Shown in pieces: positions 36,775-48,051 of a DNA stretch of 64,000 nt. Under the pieces are notes generated by a model. The model did not search any database and was not told the origin of the DNA. It worked only from the letters and a program-made list of their open reading frames with translations. The stretch's first letter is position 1, and every line of letters begins with the position of its first letter. Source of the DNA: UBA4742 sp963773335. GTDB lineage: Bacteria > Actinomycetota > Acidimicrobiia > Acidimicrobiales > Acidimicrobilacustridaceae. The DNA is taken from assembly GCA_963773335.1 (NCBI GenBank), contig CAVZAT010000007.1, positions 434,001 to 498,000 on the forward strand. Direction: 5' to 3'. The translations under genes and the position numbers were made by a program.

Positions 36775-37386
36775 ATGACCGTCGCCCCCTGGCCGATCGA
36801 GCCCACCGGCCGCGCGCTGGTCGAGGCCTACCTGCACTGGTTGGACGACCAGGCGGGCATGACCGGGGTCTACGAGTACGTGAGCGAGCCGACGGGCGAG
36901 GACCAGCCCGTGCTGTCGATCCGCTACATGGACTGTCCCCAGGAAGGCACCCTGCTGGGATTCACCTTCGGTATCTCGGCGGTGGCCAACCCGATGTGGG
37001 GCGGCCTGCGACCCGAGCTGGCCATCTGCGTCGACTCGACCGACGCCCGCTGGGCCTGGGCCCTGGCCGACATCGGCGATCGTGTCCGGCGCACGTCGGT
37101 GTTCCTGCCCGGCGACACCATCGAGGTGGGCGAACCCATCGCCGAGGAGTCGGCCATGGAGTCATTCGTGCTGTGGCACCAGCTCATCACCGACGACGAG
37201 GCCCTGTTCACCCACAGCGATCGCGAGGTGGTCCTGGTGCAGGCCATCCCGTTGCACGTCACCGAGCTGGAGCAGCTGCGGCGCCAGCCCGACCGGGCCG
37301 TGGGCGTGCGCGAGTTCCTTCGGGGGTTGGCTGAGGCAGGGCTGGCTGTCACCGACGTTCGTCGGCCGCCTCTGGCTACCCGATGA
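36775..37386 (+). CDS. suppressor-of-fused (SUFU)-like domain protein
   Basis: 203 aa. TLLGFTFGISAVANPMWGG, RPELAICVDSTDARWAWALADIG, FLPGDTIEVGEPI, SFVLWHQLITDDE and VVLVQAIPLHVTELEQLR follow the bacterial SUFU-domain pattern, often seen as immunity proteins or in polymorphic-toxin neighbourhoods. No toxin gene is adjacent here. Leaderless ATG 36775, divergent from marR, which may control it. The family call is moderate. Confidence 0.6.
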   Translation: MTVAPWPIEPTGRALVEAYLHWLDDQAGMTGVYEYVSEPTGEDQPVLSIRYMDCPQEGTLLGFTFGISAVANPMWGGLRPELAICVDSTDARWAWALADIGDRVRRTSVFLPGDTIEVGEPIAEESAMESFVLWHQLITDDEALFTHSDREVVLVQAIPLHVTELEQLRRQPDRAVGVREFLRGLAEAGLAVTDVRRPPLATR

Positions 37387-37423
37387 GCTCCACCCGTGAG
37401 GGTCGACCCGTGAGCGCGGTTGG

Positions 37424-38368
37424 ATGACGCCCACTCGGGTGCTGAGCCACATCGGCGATGCCCGGGGACTGCGCCTGCCGCCGGATGTGGCCGAGCGGGT
37501 GGACGTGATCCCGCTGGCCGTGTCCGGGCCGCTGCCCGATGACGCCGTCGGCGAGGTGCTGATCACCGTGCCGGGCTGGAGCGAGCACACCGACGAGCTG
37601 GTGACCCGCGGGGTGCGCTGGTTGCATCTCGTGTCGACCGGCGTCGACCGGCTGGACTTCGGGGCGCTGCCGGACGACGTGGTGGTCACCAACGCCCGAG
37701 GTGCCAGCGCCATCCCCATCTCCGAGTGGGTCCTGGCGATGATGCTGGCCTTCGTCAAGCACCTCCCCGACGTCTGGATCCGCCAGCCCCCGCCGGACTG
37801 GCGTGCCGATGCCCGGCTGGGCTCGCTGCACGGCCGGCGCCTGGCCATCGTCGGGTTCGGTTCCATCGGGGTGGCCGTGGCCGAGCGGGCGCTCCCCTTC
37901 GGGATGGCCGTGCGCGGCCTGCGCCGCACCGACCGCCCCAGCGAGGTCCCGGGCGTAGAGCTGGCCGGATCGGTAGCCGAGACGGTGGCTGATGCCGACC
38001 ACGTGGTGGTGGCCGCCCCGCTCACCCCGGCCACCCGGCACCTGATCGACTCGGCCGCGCTGGCCGCCATGAAGCCTGGCGTGCACCTGGTGAACATCGC
38101 CCGAGGTGGCCTGGTCGACCAGGACGCGTTGCGGCTGGCCCTCGACGACGGGCGGGTGGCGCTGGCGTCGCTCGACGCGGTCGATCCCGAGCCGTTGCCG
38201 GCGGGTCACTGGCTGTACACCCACCCGCGGGTGCGCCTCAGCGCCCACGACTCCTGGAGCTGGCCCGGATCCGGCGCAGCCATGTTCGAGCGCTTCGCCG
38301 TCAACCTGCGGGCCTGGCTCGACGGCCGGCCGCTACCCGATCGGGTCGACCCGGTCCAGGGCTACTGA
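37424..38368 (+). CDS. D-isomer-specific 2-hydroxyacid dehydrogenase
   Basis: 314 aa. NAD-binding loop LAIVGFGSIGVAVAERAL, substrate-binding ARGASAIPISEWVLAMML, catalytic Arg in VNIARGGLVDQDAL, acidic residue in DAVDPEPLP and His in RLSAHDSW. These are the usual Arg/Glu(Asp)/His set of the phosphoglycerate-dehydrogenase/D-lactate-dehydrogenase superfamily. The substrate is not identifiable. ATG 37424; the stop directly abuts the convergent amidohydrolase stop. Confidence 0.88.
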   Translation: MTPTRVLSHIGDARGLRLPPDVAERVDVIPLAVSGPLPDDAVGEVLITVPGWSEHTDELVTRGVRWLHLVSTGVDRLDFGALPDDVVVTNARGASAIPISEWVLAMMLAFVKHLPDVWIRQPPPDWRADARLGSLHGRRLAIVGFGSIGVAVAERALPFGMAVRGLRRTDRPSEVPGVELAGSVAETVADADHVVVAAPLTPATRHLIDSAALAAMKPGVHLVNIARGGLVDQDALRLALDDGRVALASLDAVDPEPLPAGHWLYTHPRVRLSAHDSWSWPGSGAAMFERFAVNLRAWLDGRPLPDRVDPVQGY

Positions 38369-40064
38369 TCAGGCGCCGCTGCGCAGTACCACGCCGGCCA
38401 GGTCGCCCGTGTGGTCGCCGTCGATCAGTGCCACCCGACCGTTCACCACCGTGGCCCGGTAGCCGTCGGCGCGTTGGGTGTAGCGGCCGGCGCCGCCCGG
38501 GAAGTCGTGGACGTACTCGGGGAGGCGCAGGGTGAGCTGGTCGAGATCGATCACGTTCACGTCGGCGAACGATCCGGGACGCAGCACGCCGCGGTCGGTC
38601 ACGCCGAACAACCCCGCCGTGTCCGACGTGAGACGTCGTACGCCCTCCTCGATGGGCAGCACACCGCGCTCCCGTACCCATTGGCTGAGGAAGAAGGTGG
38701 GCTGGCTGGCATCCATGATCTGGCCCACGTGGGCGCCGGCATCGGCCAGACCCATCACCACGTTCGGATCGGCCAGCATCTCGGTCACCGCGTCGAGCCG
38801 TTGGTTGAGGAACGGCCAGTTGAGGAGCACCCGGCCGTTGGACTCCAGCGACAGGTCGATGAATGCCTCGGCCGGGGTCACGCCCCGGCGATCGGCCACC
38901 GCCTTGAGGGAGTTGGCCGGATCGTGGGTGTAGTCGAGGTGGTCGTCGTCGAGCACGTAGGCGCCGGTGAAGAACTCCTCGGGAGTCTCGTTCCCCGCCT
39001 CGATGAGCTGCATGCGGCTGACCGGATCGCGCAGCACCGTCAGCTTCTCCTCGAGCGACAGGAGGCGCAGCCGCTTCCAGGGCCGAGTCCGGTCGAACGG
39101 AGTGGCGTGGGACAGGCCGAACAGGATCCCGATGCCCCGACGCCGTGGTCTGGGGTCGCACGTTGGCCCCGGCCGCGTTGTGCTCGTTGACCCGATCGAG
39201 CACGAACCGGTACAGGTCGTCGCGGCGGTAGGCGTGGGCCAGGCCGAAGGTCAGCGGCCGACCCGAGGTCGTGGTGATATCGGCCAGCAGGTCGATCTCG
39301 GCTCGGGTGTTGGGATAGCCGTCGGTGTCACGCTCGCCCATGCGGGGTGCGGCCTCGAACACGCCCCGTTGGTGGCGGCCCATGACCCCGGCGATGGCCA
39401 GCAACTCGTCGTCGGCGGCCCACGTGCCCGGCACCGGGCGCCCGTCGGGCACCCGGTGCAACAGGGTGCGCGAGGTCGAGAAGCCGAGCGCGCCGGCGCC
39501 TATGGCCTCGTCGACCAGGGCGCACATCCGCTCGATGTCGTCCGGCCCGGCCGGCTCCTCGGTCAGGCTGCGCTCGCCCATGGCGTGGACCCGGACCGCG
39601 CAGTGGCCGACCATGCCGCCAACGTTGATGCCCTTGGGCCAACGCTCGACCGCGTCCAGGTACTCGCCGTAGCTCGACCAGTCCCAGGCCAGACCCTCCA
39701 TGATCGAATCGGCCGGGATGTCCTCGACCGACTCCATCATCTCGGCCAGCTCCTCGCGGTCGCCCGGCTTGCACGGCGCGAAGGTGACCCCGCAATTGCC
39801 CAGCACCACCGAGGTCACCCCGTGCCAGCACGACGACGAACCCATCGGGTCCCAGGCCAGCTGGGCGTCGAGATGGGTGTGGATGTCGACGAAGCCGGGG
39901 GTGACGTACGCGCCCTCGGCATCGATGATCCGCCGGCCCTCACCCACCTCCGCGGCGGGGCCCACCGCCACCACTCGGTCGCCATCCACCGCCACGTCGG
40001 CGCGCACGGCCGCCGCGCCGGTGCCGTCGACCACCGTGCCGTTGGTGATCACCAGATCGTGCAT
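38369..40064 (-). CDS. N-acyl-D-amino-acid deacylase/D-aminoacylase-type amidohydrolase (frame change)
   Basis: MHDLVITNGTVVDGTG with the metal motif GFVDIHTHLDAQ, GNCGVTFAPCKPGD (bridging Cys), GMVGHCAVRVHAMG, GALGFSTSRTLLH, and, past the break, GLADAGAHVGQIMD and GVLRPGSFADVNVID. These match amidohydrolases of the D-aminoacylase/dihydroorotase-like group. The frame moves near 39148 (GCGTCGGGGCATCGGG on the minus strand); one base removed gives about 564 aa, the usual size. ATG 40064. The native substrate could be an N-acyl D-amino acid or a cyclic amide. Confidence 0.88.
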
Positions 40065-40163
40065 GTCGTTCCCCCTGCGCAAAGAGCTAGGCACTCAGAC
40101 TAGGTGGCGGAGTGTTCGCGAGATGGGTCGGCGCCCCGATCGCCGAACTGCGAAGCTGGTGCC

Positions 40164-41153
40164 GTGTCCTCCGCCGACCCCTCCATCCCCGCCGAGTTCG
40201 AGTTGCCCTTCGGCCCGGTCGACCCGGCCGATGAGCTCACCCATCCGTCTGGACCCGAGCCGTTGTGGAGCGAGTCCTACTACCTCGACTTCACCGCCGC
40301 CGACGGCTCCGTCGGCGGATACGTCCGCATCGGGCGCTACCCCAATCTGGGCCCGGGAGGCCAGGGCGTCATCTGGTACTGGGGCTGCGTGGTGGGACCG
40401 GACCGTCCCCTGGTCACCGTCATCGACCACACCGTGCCCTTCGCTCGCAACTACTCGTCGCTGGAGGTGCGCAACGACGGGCTATGGGCCGACCACAACG
40501 TCGAGGAGCCGCTGGAGCGGTTCAGCCTCGGTCTGGAGGCCTTCGGGGTCGCCCTCGACGAGCCGGCCGACACCTACCACGGGCTGCGCGGTGAGCGGAC
40601 CCCTCTCGGTTTCGACCTGGAGTGGGAGACCGATGGCATCCCGTTCCGCTGGCCCATCGACCGCTACGAGATCCCCTGCCGAGTGCACGGTGAGATCCTG
40701 GTGGGCGACGAGCGCATCGAGTTCGAGGGTCCGGGCCAGCGCGACCACTCGTGGGGGGTGCGCGACTGGTGGGCGCAGGGGTGGTGCTGGACGGCCTGGC
40801 GCATGGAAGACGGCGCCCGCTACCACGTCGTGACCCTGCTGCCGGCGCAGGGCTTCGCCGTCGGCTACGTCCAGCCCGCAGTCCCGGGGGCCGACGGGTC
40901 GCCCGGCGCCCCCCTGGAGCTCATCACCGAGTTCGACGCCCGCCCCGAGTTGGGAGCCGACGGGATCCCCACCTCGGCCGAGCTGGATGTGGCCGGCCTC
41001 GGGTTCGGGGTCGAGCCGCTCGGCTGGTCGCCGGTGCTGCTCGAGGCCGTCGATGGTCGCGAAGCCCGCTTTCCCCGCGCCATGGCTCGCTTCACCGCCG
41101 CCGATGGGCGTCGTGGCATCGGCTGGATCGAGTTCAACCAGCCCCCGCCGTGA
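40164..41153 (+). CDS. DUF7064/tocopherol-cyclase-like protein
   Basis: 329 aa. WSESYYLDFTAADGSVGGYVRIG, VTVIDHTVPF, CRVHGEILVGDERIEFEGPGQRDHSWG and WWAQGWCWTAWRMEDG are the repeating blocks of lipocalin-like proteins in actinobacterial lipid and terpenoid clusters. The RDHSWG motif is highly conserved in that group. No signal peptide. GTG 40164 has no clear ribosome-binding site. Role unknown; possibly binds a hydrophobic ligand. Confidence 0.65.
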   Translation: MSSADPSIPAEFELPFGPVDPADELTHPSGPEPLWSESYYLDFTAADGSVGGYVRIGRYPNLGPGGQGVIWYWGCVVGPDRPLVTVIDHTVPFARNYSSLEVRNDGLWADHNVEEPLERFSLGLEAFGVALDEPADTYHGLRGERTPLGFDLEWETDGIPFRWPIDRYEIPCRVHGEILVGDERIEFEGPGQRDHSWGVRDWWAQGWCWTAWRMEDGARYHVVTLLPAQGFAVGYVQPAVPGADGSPGAPLELITEFDARPELGADGIPTSAELDVAGLGFGVEPLGWSPVLLEAVDGREARFPRAMARFTAADGRRGIGWIEFNQPPP

Positions 41154-41199
41154 GCCGGCCGGGTCGGTAGGGCGCGCCGAGGGGGGCCCCGGCGCTCAG

Positions 41200-41205
41200 T
41201 AGGCT
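41200..41205 (+). promoter_or_regulatory. leaderless -10 box of the dedA-like gene
   Basis: TAGGCT, 6 nt, then ATG 41212. Confidence 0.6.
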
Positions 41206-41211
41206 GTCTCG

Positions 41212-41859
41212 ATGCCCACCGGCCTGTTCGCCAGTCTCGGACTGGATCCCAAGAAGATCCTCAACAGCGTCGGGACCCTCGGTCTGTTCGCCATCGTGTA
41301 CGCCGAATCCGGGATCATGATCGGCTTCTTCCTGCCCGGCGACTCGCTGTTGTTCACCGCCGGGCTCCTGTCGGCCACCAAGCACGTGCTGTGGCCCTTC
41401 CCGGTGCTGGTGCTGGGCTGCGCCCTGGCCGCCGTGCTGGGCGACCAGACCGGCTACCTGTTCGGCAAGAAGGTGGGGCCGAGCCTGTTCAACAAGCCCG
41501 ACTCCCGCCTGTTCAAGCAGGAGCACCTCCAGCGGGCCGAGGACTTCTACGCGCGGCACGGGTCAAAGACCATCGTCATCGCCCGCTTCGTGCCCGTCGT
41601 GCGCACCTTCGCTCCGATCGTGGCCGGGGCGTCGAAGATGCACTACCGCACCTTCGTGCTCTACAACGTCATCGGAGGCGTGCTCTGGTCGACTCTGATG
41701 CTGTGCCTGGGCTACGGCTTGGGCAAGAAGTTCCCGGGGATCGGCAACTACCTCGACTACGCCGTGGTCATCATCGTGGTGCTGTCGCTGATCCCCATCG
41801 GATTCGAGTACCTGCGTCAACGCCGCAAGGCGGCCAAGGCCGCCGACCCCGTCGTCTGA
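41212..41859 (+). CDS. DedA family membrane protein
   Basis: 215 aa with several membrane segments and re-entrant loops. The family motifs YAESGIMIGFFLPGDSLLF, GCALAAVLGDQTGYLFGKKVG and RFVPVVRTFAPIVAGASKM are intact, including the acidic residue of the first and the Arg of the last loop. DedA proteins have been linked to recycling of undecaprenyl phosphate or other lipid transport. Basic C-terminal tail. Ends 87 bp before the convergent sdhB stop. Confidence 0.92.
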   Translation: MPTGLFASLGLDPKKILNSVGTLGLFAIVYAESGIMIGFFLPGDSLLFTAGLLSATKHVLWPFPVLVLGCALAAVLGDQTGYLFGKKVGPSLFNKPDSRLFKQEHLQRAEDFYARHGSKTIVIARFVPVVRTFAPIVAGASKMHYRTFVLYNVIGGVLWSTLMLCLGYGLGKKFPGIGNYLDYAVVIIVVLSLIPIGFEYLRQRRKAAKAADPVV

Positions 41860-41946
41860 CCTCGTCCGCTCCACGCCACGAACGCGACCTGTGCACCGTG
41901 GAGGCGCCCAGCTCGCGTGGGTAGGGTCCGCCGCCCCGGGTGGTGC

Positions 41947-42710
41947 CTACTTCTTCTGGCCGGTGAGCCGGCGGTTCTTGACCTTGGCCTTGACGTAGTC
42001 GCGGTTCATGTAGGCGATGAAGTCGATGCTGATCTCCTTCGGGCACGCCTGCTCGCACTCGCCGTGGTTGGTGCAGGACCCGAAGAACTCCTCCATGGTC
42101 TCCACCATGTTCTCGGTGCGGCTCCAGCGCTCGGCCTGGCCCTGGGGCAACAGGTTGAGGTGCGAGATCTTGGCCGCCGTGAACAGTTGACCGGCGCTGT
42201 TGGGACACGCGGCCACACACGCCCCGCATCCGATGCACGCCGCCGCGTCCATGGCGGCGTCGGCGGCCGTCTTGGGCACGGGGATGAGGTTGGCGTCGGG
42301 AGCCGAGCCGGTGTTGGCCGAGATGAACCCTCCGGCCTCGATGACGGCGTCGAGCGGGCTGCGGTCGACCATCAGATCTCGGATGACGGGGAAGGCGGTG
42401 GCCCGCCACGGTTCGATGGTCAGCGTCTCGCCGTCGGTGAACTTGCGCATGTGCAACTGGCAGGTGGCCGTGCCCTTCTGGGGGCCGTGGGCCTGGCCGT
42501 TGATCATCAGCCCGCACGTGCCGCAGATGCCCTCGCGGCAGTCGCTGTCGAACACGATGGGCTCACGCCCATCCGCGATCAGCTGCTCGTTGACGGTGTC
42601 GAGCATCTCCAGGAAGGACATGTCCTCCTTGATGGCGGTGGCGTCGTACTCCTCGAAGCGCCCGCTGACGCGGGGCCGTCCTGGCGCCACACCCGAAGAT
42701 GCAGGTTCAT
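41947..42710 (-). CDS. sdhB: succinate dehydrogenase iron-sulfur subunit (frame change at the N-terminus)
   Basis: About 254 aa. Carries electrons from SdhA flavin to quinone. [2Fe-2S] ligands in CREGICGTCG and C of GTATC; [4Fe-4S] and [3Fe-4S] in CIGCGACVAACP and CTNHGECEQACPKEI. ATG 42710 opens MNLHLRVWRQDGP, preceded by GGGAG; the rest, RVSGRFEEYDATAIKEDMSF, is in another frame. Adding one C to the run near 42675 joins them. Last gene of sdhCAB, 85 bp after sdhA. Confidence 0.93.
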
Positions 42711-42795
42711 GCTGACTCCCGCCGGGTGGTTGGGCACGCCGGGCGAGCCACGACGGTCGGTGGCGCCGCCGCGAGCGCGGCGCGGGCCTGCACGG

Positions 42796-44751
<1,956 letters not shown>

Positions 44752-44761
44752 AGTGGCCTCC

Positions 44762-45538
44762 TCAGCTCGAGACGCCGGTCACGCCGGCGAGGGCCATGAT
44801 CGGGAAGCTGATGTTGATGCCCGCGATCAGGATGGCGAAGCCGGCGGCGAACACCCGCCGGGCCCTGTTGAATCGGGGGTTGTTCCACCCGAGGCTCTGG
44901 AACAGGCTCCACGAACCGTGGAAGAGGTGGATGCCCAGCGCGATGTTGGCCACGATGTAGAGGGCGGCCACCCCCGGGCGCTTCAGGCTCTCGGTCACGT
45001 TCTGATAGGCGGCGCCTCGGTGCCAGGCCGGCACGGCGACGGGGTGCAGCCCCCAGGTCAGGTCGGCCAGGTGCCAGATCAGGAAGAGCAACACGATGGG
45101 GCCGGTCCAGCGCATGGTGCGCGAGGCGAAGTTGGCGGCCAGGTAGTCGCGCCGGCTCTCGTAGCGGACGTTGGCCTTCTGGTTCATCCGGGTCAGGCCG
45201 TAGGCGGCATGGATGTGGAAGACGAACGCCAGGATGAGCCCGATGCGGATCAGCCAAAGGGTGACGGTGCGGGGCAGGATCGGCACCAGCAACTCGCGCA
45301 GGAACTCGCTGTAGGTGTTGAACTCGGTCGGGCCCAGGTACATCTTCAGGTTGCCGACGGCGTGGCCGAGCACGAACAGCATCAGCATGATGCCGGTGAC
45401 GGCCATCACCCACTTCTTGCCCACGCCCGTCTGGTAGATCTCCACCAGGAACGGCTTGCGCCGGCCCGGTCGCTTGCGGATCGGAGCGACCGTGATGTCC
45501 GGACTCAGGTCCGGTGCGGGCTGCTGGGTTGCTGTCAC
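44762..45538 (-). CDS. sdhC: succinate dehydrogenase cytochrome b subunit
   Basis: 258 aa with five membrane helices, the single-subunit diheme b anchor of type B enzymes. His ligands in VLGHAVGNLKMY, VFHIHAAYGLT, IWHLADLTWG and IHLFHGSWSLFQ fit two hemes. GTG 45538 follows GGGGAGG by 7 nt. It is the first gene of sdhCAB; TAGGTT/TATGTA at about 45625-45635 on the minus strand is a possible promoter. Such enzymes reduce menaquinone, consistent with actinobacteria. Confidence 0.92.
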   Translation of the reverse strand: MTATQQPAPDLSPDITVAPIRKRPGRRKPFLVEIYQTGVGKKWVMAVTGIMLMLFVLGHAVGNLKMYLGPTEFNTYSEFLRELLVPILPRTVTLWLIRIGLILAFVFHIHAAYGLTRMNQKANVRYESRRDYLAANFASRTMRWTGPIVLLFLIWHLADLTWGLHPVAVPAWHRGAAYQNVTESLKRPGVAALYIVANIALGIHLFHGSWSLFQSLGWNNPRFNRARRVFAAGFAILIAGINISFPIMALAGVTGVSS

Positions 45539-45652
45539 GAAGGGACCTCCCCGTCGGTCGGTGACCCCGTGGCGGGAACGACGGCGCGCCTGGCGCCGCC
45601 GCCGGGGGCGACCGGTCCAGAACCTACATACCGCCGCAGGGATGCGGCGAAC

Positions 45653-47894
45653 TCAACGATGGCGCACCACGTGGGTGCCGTAGCGTGCGCGAGTACGCGG
45701 GTCCGTCACCGTCGAGCTCCACGTCGATGACCACGTCGTCGGAGGTGTCGGGGACCTCGATCGTGATCGTGCCCACCCGGACGCACTCGTCGGCTGGTAT
45801 GTCGCCTTCCCAGGACCACGACCGTCGCACCTCCCCTTCCCACAACAGATCGGCATGAACGATCATATCGCTATAGGAGATATGTGCGTCGGAAACGACG
45901 TGGACGTCCAGCTCGAGCTGATCGCCGGGGTGGACGTGGTCGGGCGGGCGGTCGACCACCACGATGACCGGTAGGCACGCCTGGCGCAGGGCCTGGTGGC
46001 CGACCTTGGGGATCCGCTGGTGGTCCAGCACCGACGGGCTCACGGCCGGCGAGCTGTCGGCGAAGCTGAACTGGGCGAAGCCGCCGGTGGGCCGGTACTT
46101 CAGCCGGCGGAGGCTCTCGATCTGGTAGCGCAGCAGCCGGGCCTGGTAGTGCTGGGTGGCCTCGCGCCAGTCCTGGTAGGTGTCGAAGGCGCCGGGAGGG
46201 ACGTAGCGCTGGAAACCGGTCAGATCCAGGCCGTGGTGGCGGGCCAGACCCTCCCAATCCAGGTCGGGCCAGCGTTGGGGCTCGACGAAGTCGTCGGATT
46301 CGGGTACCGCCGCGGCCCCGAACTCGCTGACGAAGCGGGCCAGCCGAGGCCAGCGGGCCAGAAAGGCGGGAAGGTCGCGCTCGTCGGCCACCTTCCAGCC
46401 GAACCAGAGATGGCTGTCGGTGCCGTCGAGCTGGGGCAGGTGCGGGTACACGCCGGAGTGGGCGATGACCGGACGCGTGCCGTCGTTGCGCTCGAGCACG
46501 GACTTCACGGCGCGATCCAGCAACGACCGGTTCCAGGTGGGCAGGGCCTGGGAAGCCAGCGCCCGCGCGGCCAGACGTCGACGACGCCGCGGGTCGCCCT
46601 CGGGGTCGGGCCCGGTGTCGATGGGGAGCGGTTCGTTGTGGCCACACCACAGGAACACCGAAGGATGGTGAGCCAGCAGGTCCACCGCCTCGCGGGCCTG
46701 TCGACGGGCCTGGTGCTTGACCCCACGGGCGTAGCCCCACTGCAGCGGGAGGTCCTGCCAGATCAACAGCCCGGCCTCGTCGGCCGCCTGGTACAGCTCC
46801 GGGCGTCCCACATGGGCGTGGAGGCGCAGGAAGTCGAGGCCCGGTCTCGCGGGCCAGGGCCACGTCGCGGGCCATCTCCGCGGCCGTGGCCTCGGCCAGG
46901 GCCATGCGGGTCGGCCCCTGGTTGGCGCCTTTGAGGAACAGGCGCTCGCCGTTGATCGAGGTCACCCAGTTGGCCATCTCCACGGTACGCAGACCGATGC
47001 GTCGCGTGATCTCATCGCTCACCTCGCCGGCATCGGTCCGGACCTCCACCACCACGTCGTAGAGCGGTTGGTCGCCCAGGGTCCACGGCCACCAGCGCTG
47101 GGGGTTGCCCACGTTGACGGTCCACTCCACCCGGTTCTCGCCCGCCGCGATGGACTGGGTGCGGCGGTGCTCGTAGCCGCCGAGCCGGCGTGGCCGGCGC
47201 TGGGCGCGGGGGGGTCGGCCAGCTCGTCGGTGGGGAGGTGGGCGGCGATGGTGGTGACCAGCTCGACGGTGGCAGCCTCTCGGGTGTCGAGGACGACCCG
47301 CAGGCCCACCGTGGCGGACTGGTCGGTCACGTCGAGGCACCGGGTCCGGCAGTGGCGGATCCGCACCGGTCCGGACTGCTGGAGGTGGACCGGACGCCAG
47401 ATCCCGCCCGGGGTCCAGTCCTGGTCGAGCAGGTCCCAGTGCTGGAAGACGCCGGTGAGGTTCCGCTTGGCGCGGGGGTTCGCGGGTCGAGGGCACGCCA
47501 CCTCGACGGCCAGGGTGTGCTGGGAGCGGCCCGCCAGGGTTTCGCTGACCTCGAACTGGTGGGGGAAGAAGTACCCCTCGGTGTCACCCAGGTACACGCC
47601 GTCGAGCCACACGTCGCTGGTGTAGAAGACCCCGTCGAGCACCAGCCAGGTGCGGCGATCGAAGTCGAGGCGGTCCGGGTCGGATGACGCTCCGGGCCCG
47701 AAGCGGCCGGGCTCGTCGAAGGTCGTGCGGTAGACCACCGGGCCGTCGGTGTGGGTGAAGGCGGGATCGGAGCGCCAGTGACCCGGCACGGTGGCGACGG
47801 CCCAGGAGCCGTCGTCGAAGTCGGGGCCGTGGTGCTCATCCCGCGGAGCGTCCCCAGCGACGGCCGCTCGCCAGGTACCTGACAGGTCGACCAT
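45653..47894 (-). CDS. GH2-family glycosidase, beta-mannosidase-like (about three frame changes)
   Basis: About 745 aa when repaired. N-terminal jelly-roll (VDLSGTWRAAVAGDAP, WLVLDGVFYTSDVWLDGVYLG, GVFQHWD), Ig-like middle (NPQRWWPWTLGDQPLYDVVVEV), and the GH2 barrel: FLRLHAHVGRPELYQAADEAG, acid/base Glu in WCGHNEP, nucleophile in RFVSEFGAAAVP. Frame changes near 47190, 46846 (ACCGGGCCTC) and 45690. The stop at 45653 is the best fit for the end (RYGTHVVRHR). No signal peptide, so it probably acts on imported oligosaccharides. Leaderless ATG 47894. Confidence 0.85.
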
Positions 47895-47900
47895 GGTCGC

Positions 47901-47906
47901 AACCTA
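47901..47906 (-). promoter_or_regulatory. leaderless -10 box of the GH2 gene
   Basis: TAGGTT on the minus strand, 6 nt, then ATG 47894. Confidence 0.6.
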
Positions 47907-48012
47907 GCCACTCGCCTCGCCCGACGAGCAAAGTCGACGCTGGAAGCCCGATGACCTGGCCTCGCTGATCGGCACCTCAGATGTCGCGGGGGCACGCCGA
48001 TAGAGGGAGAAC

Positions 48013-48028
48013 TAGTGTTGTCGACAAC
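48013..48028. promoter_or_regulatory. -10 box overlapped by a 12-bp perfect palindrome
   Basis: TAGTGT (48013-48018) overlaps GTTGTCGACAAC (48017-48028), a perfect palindrome. AGGAGG and the GTG start of the GGDEF-EAL gene follow at 48037-48052. A repressor bound here would cover the promoter. Confidence 0.5.
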
Positions 48029-48051
48029 TACGGGACAGGAGGAACCAGTCC

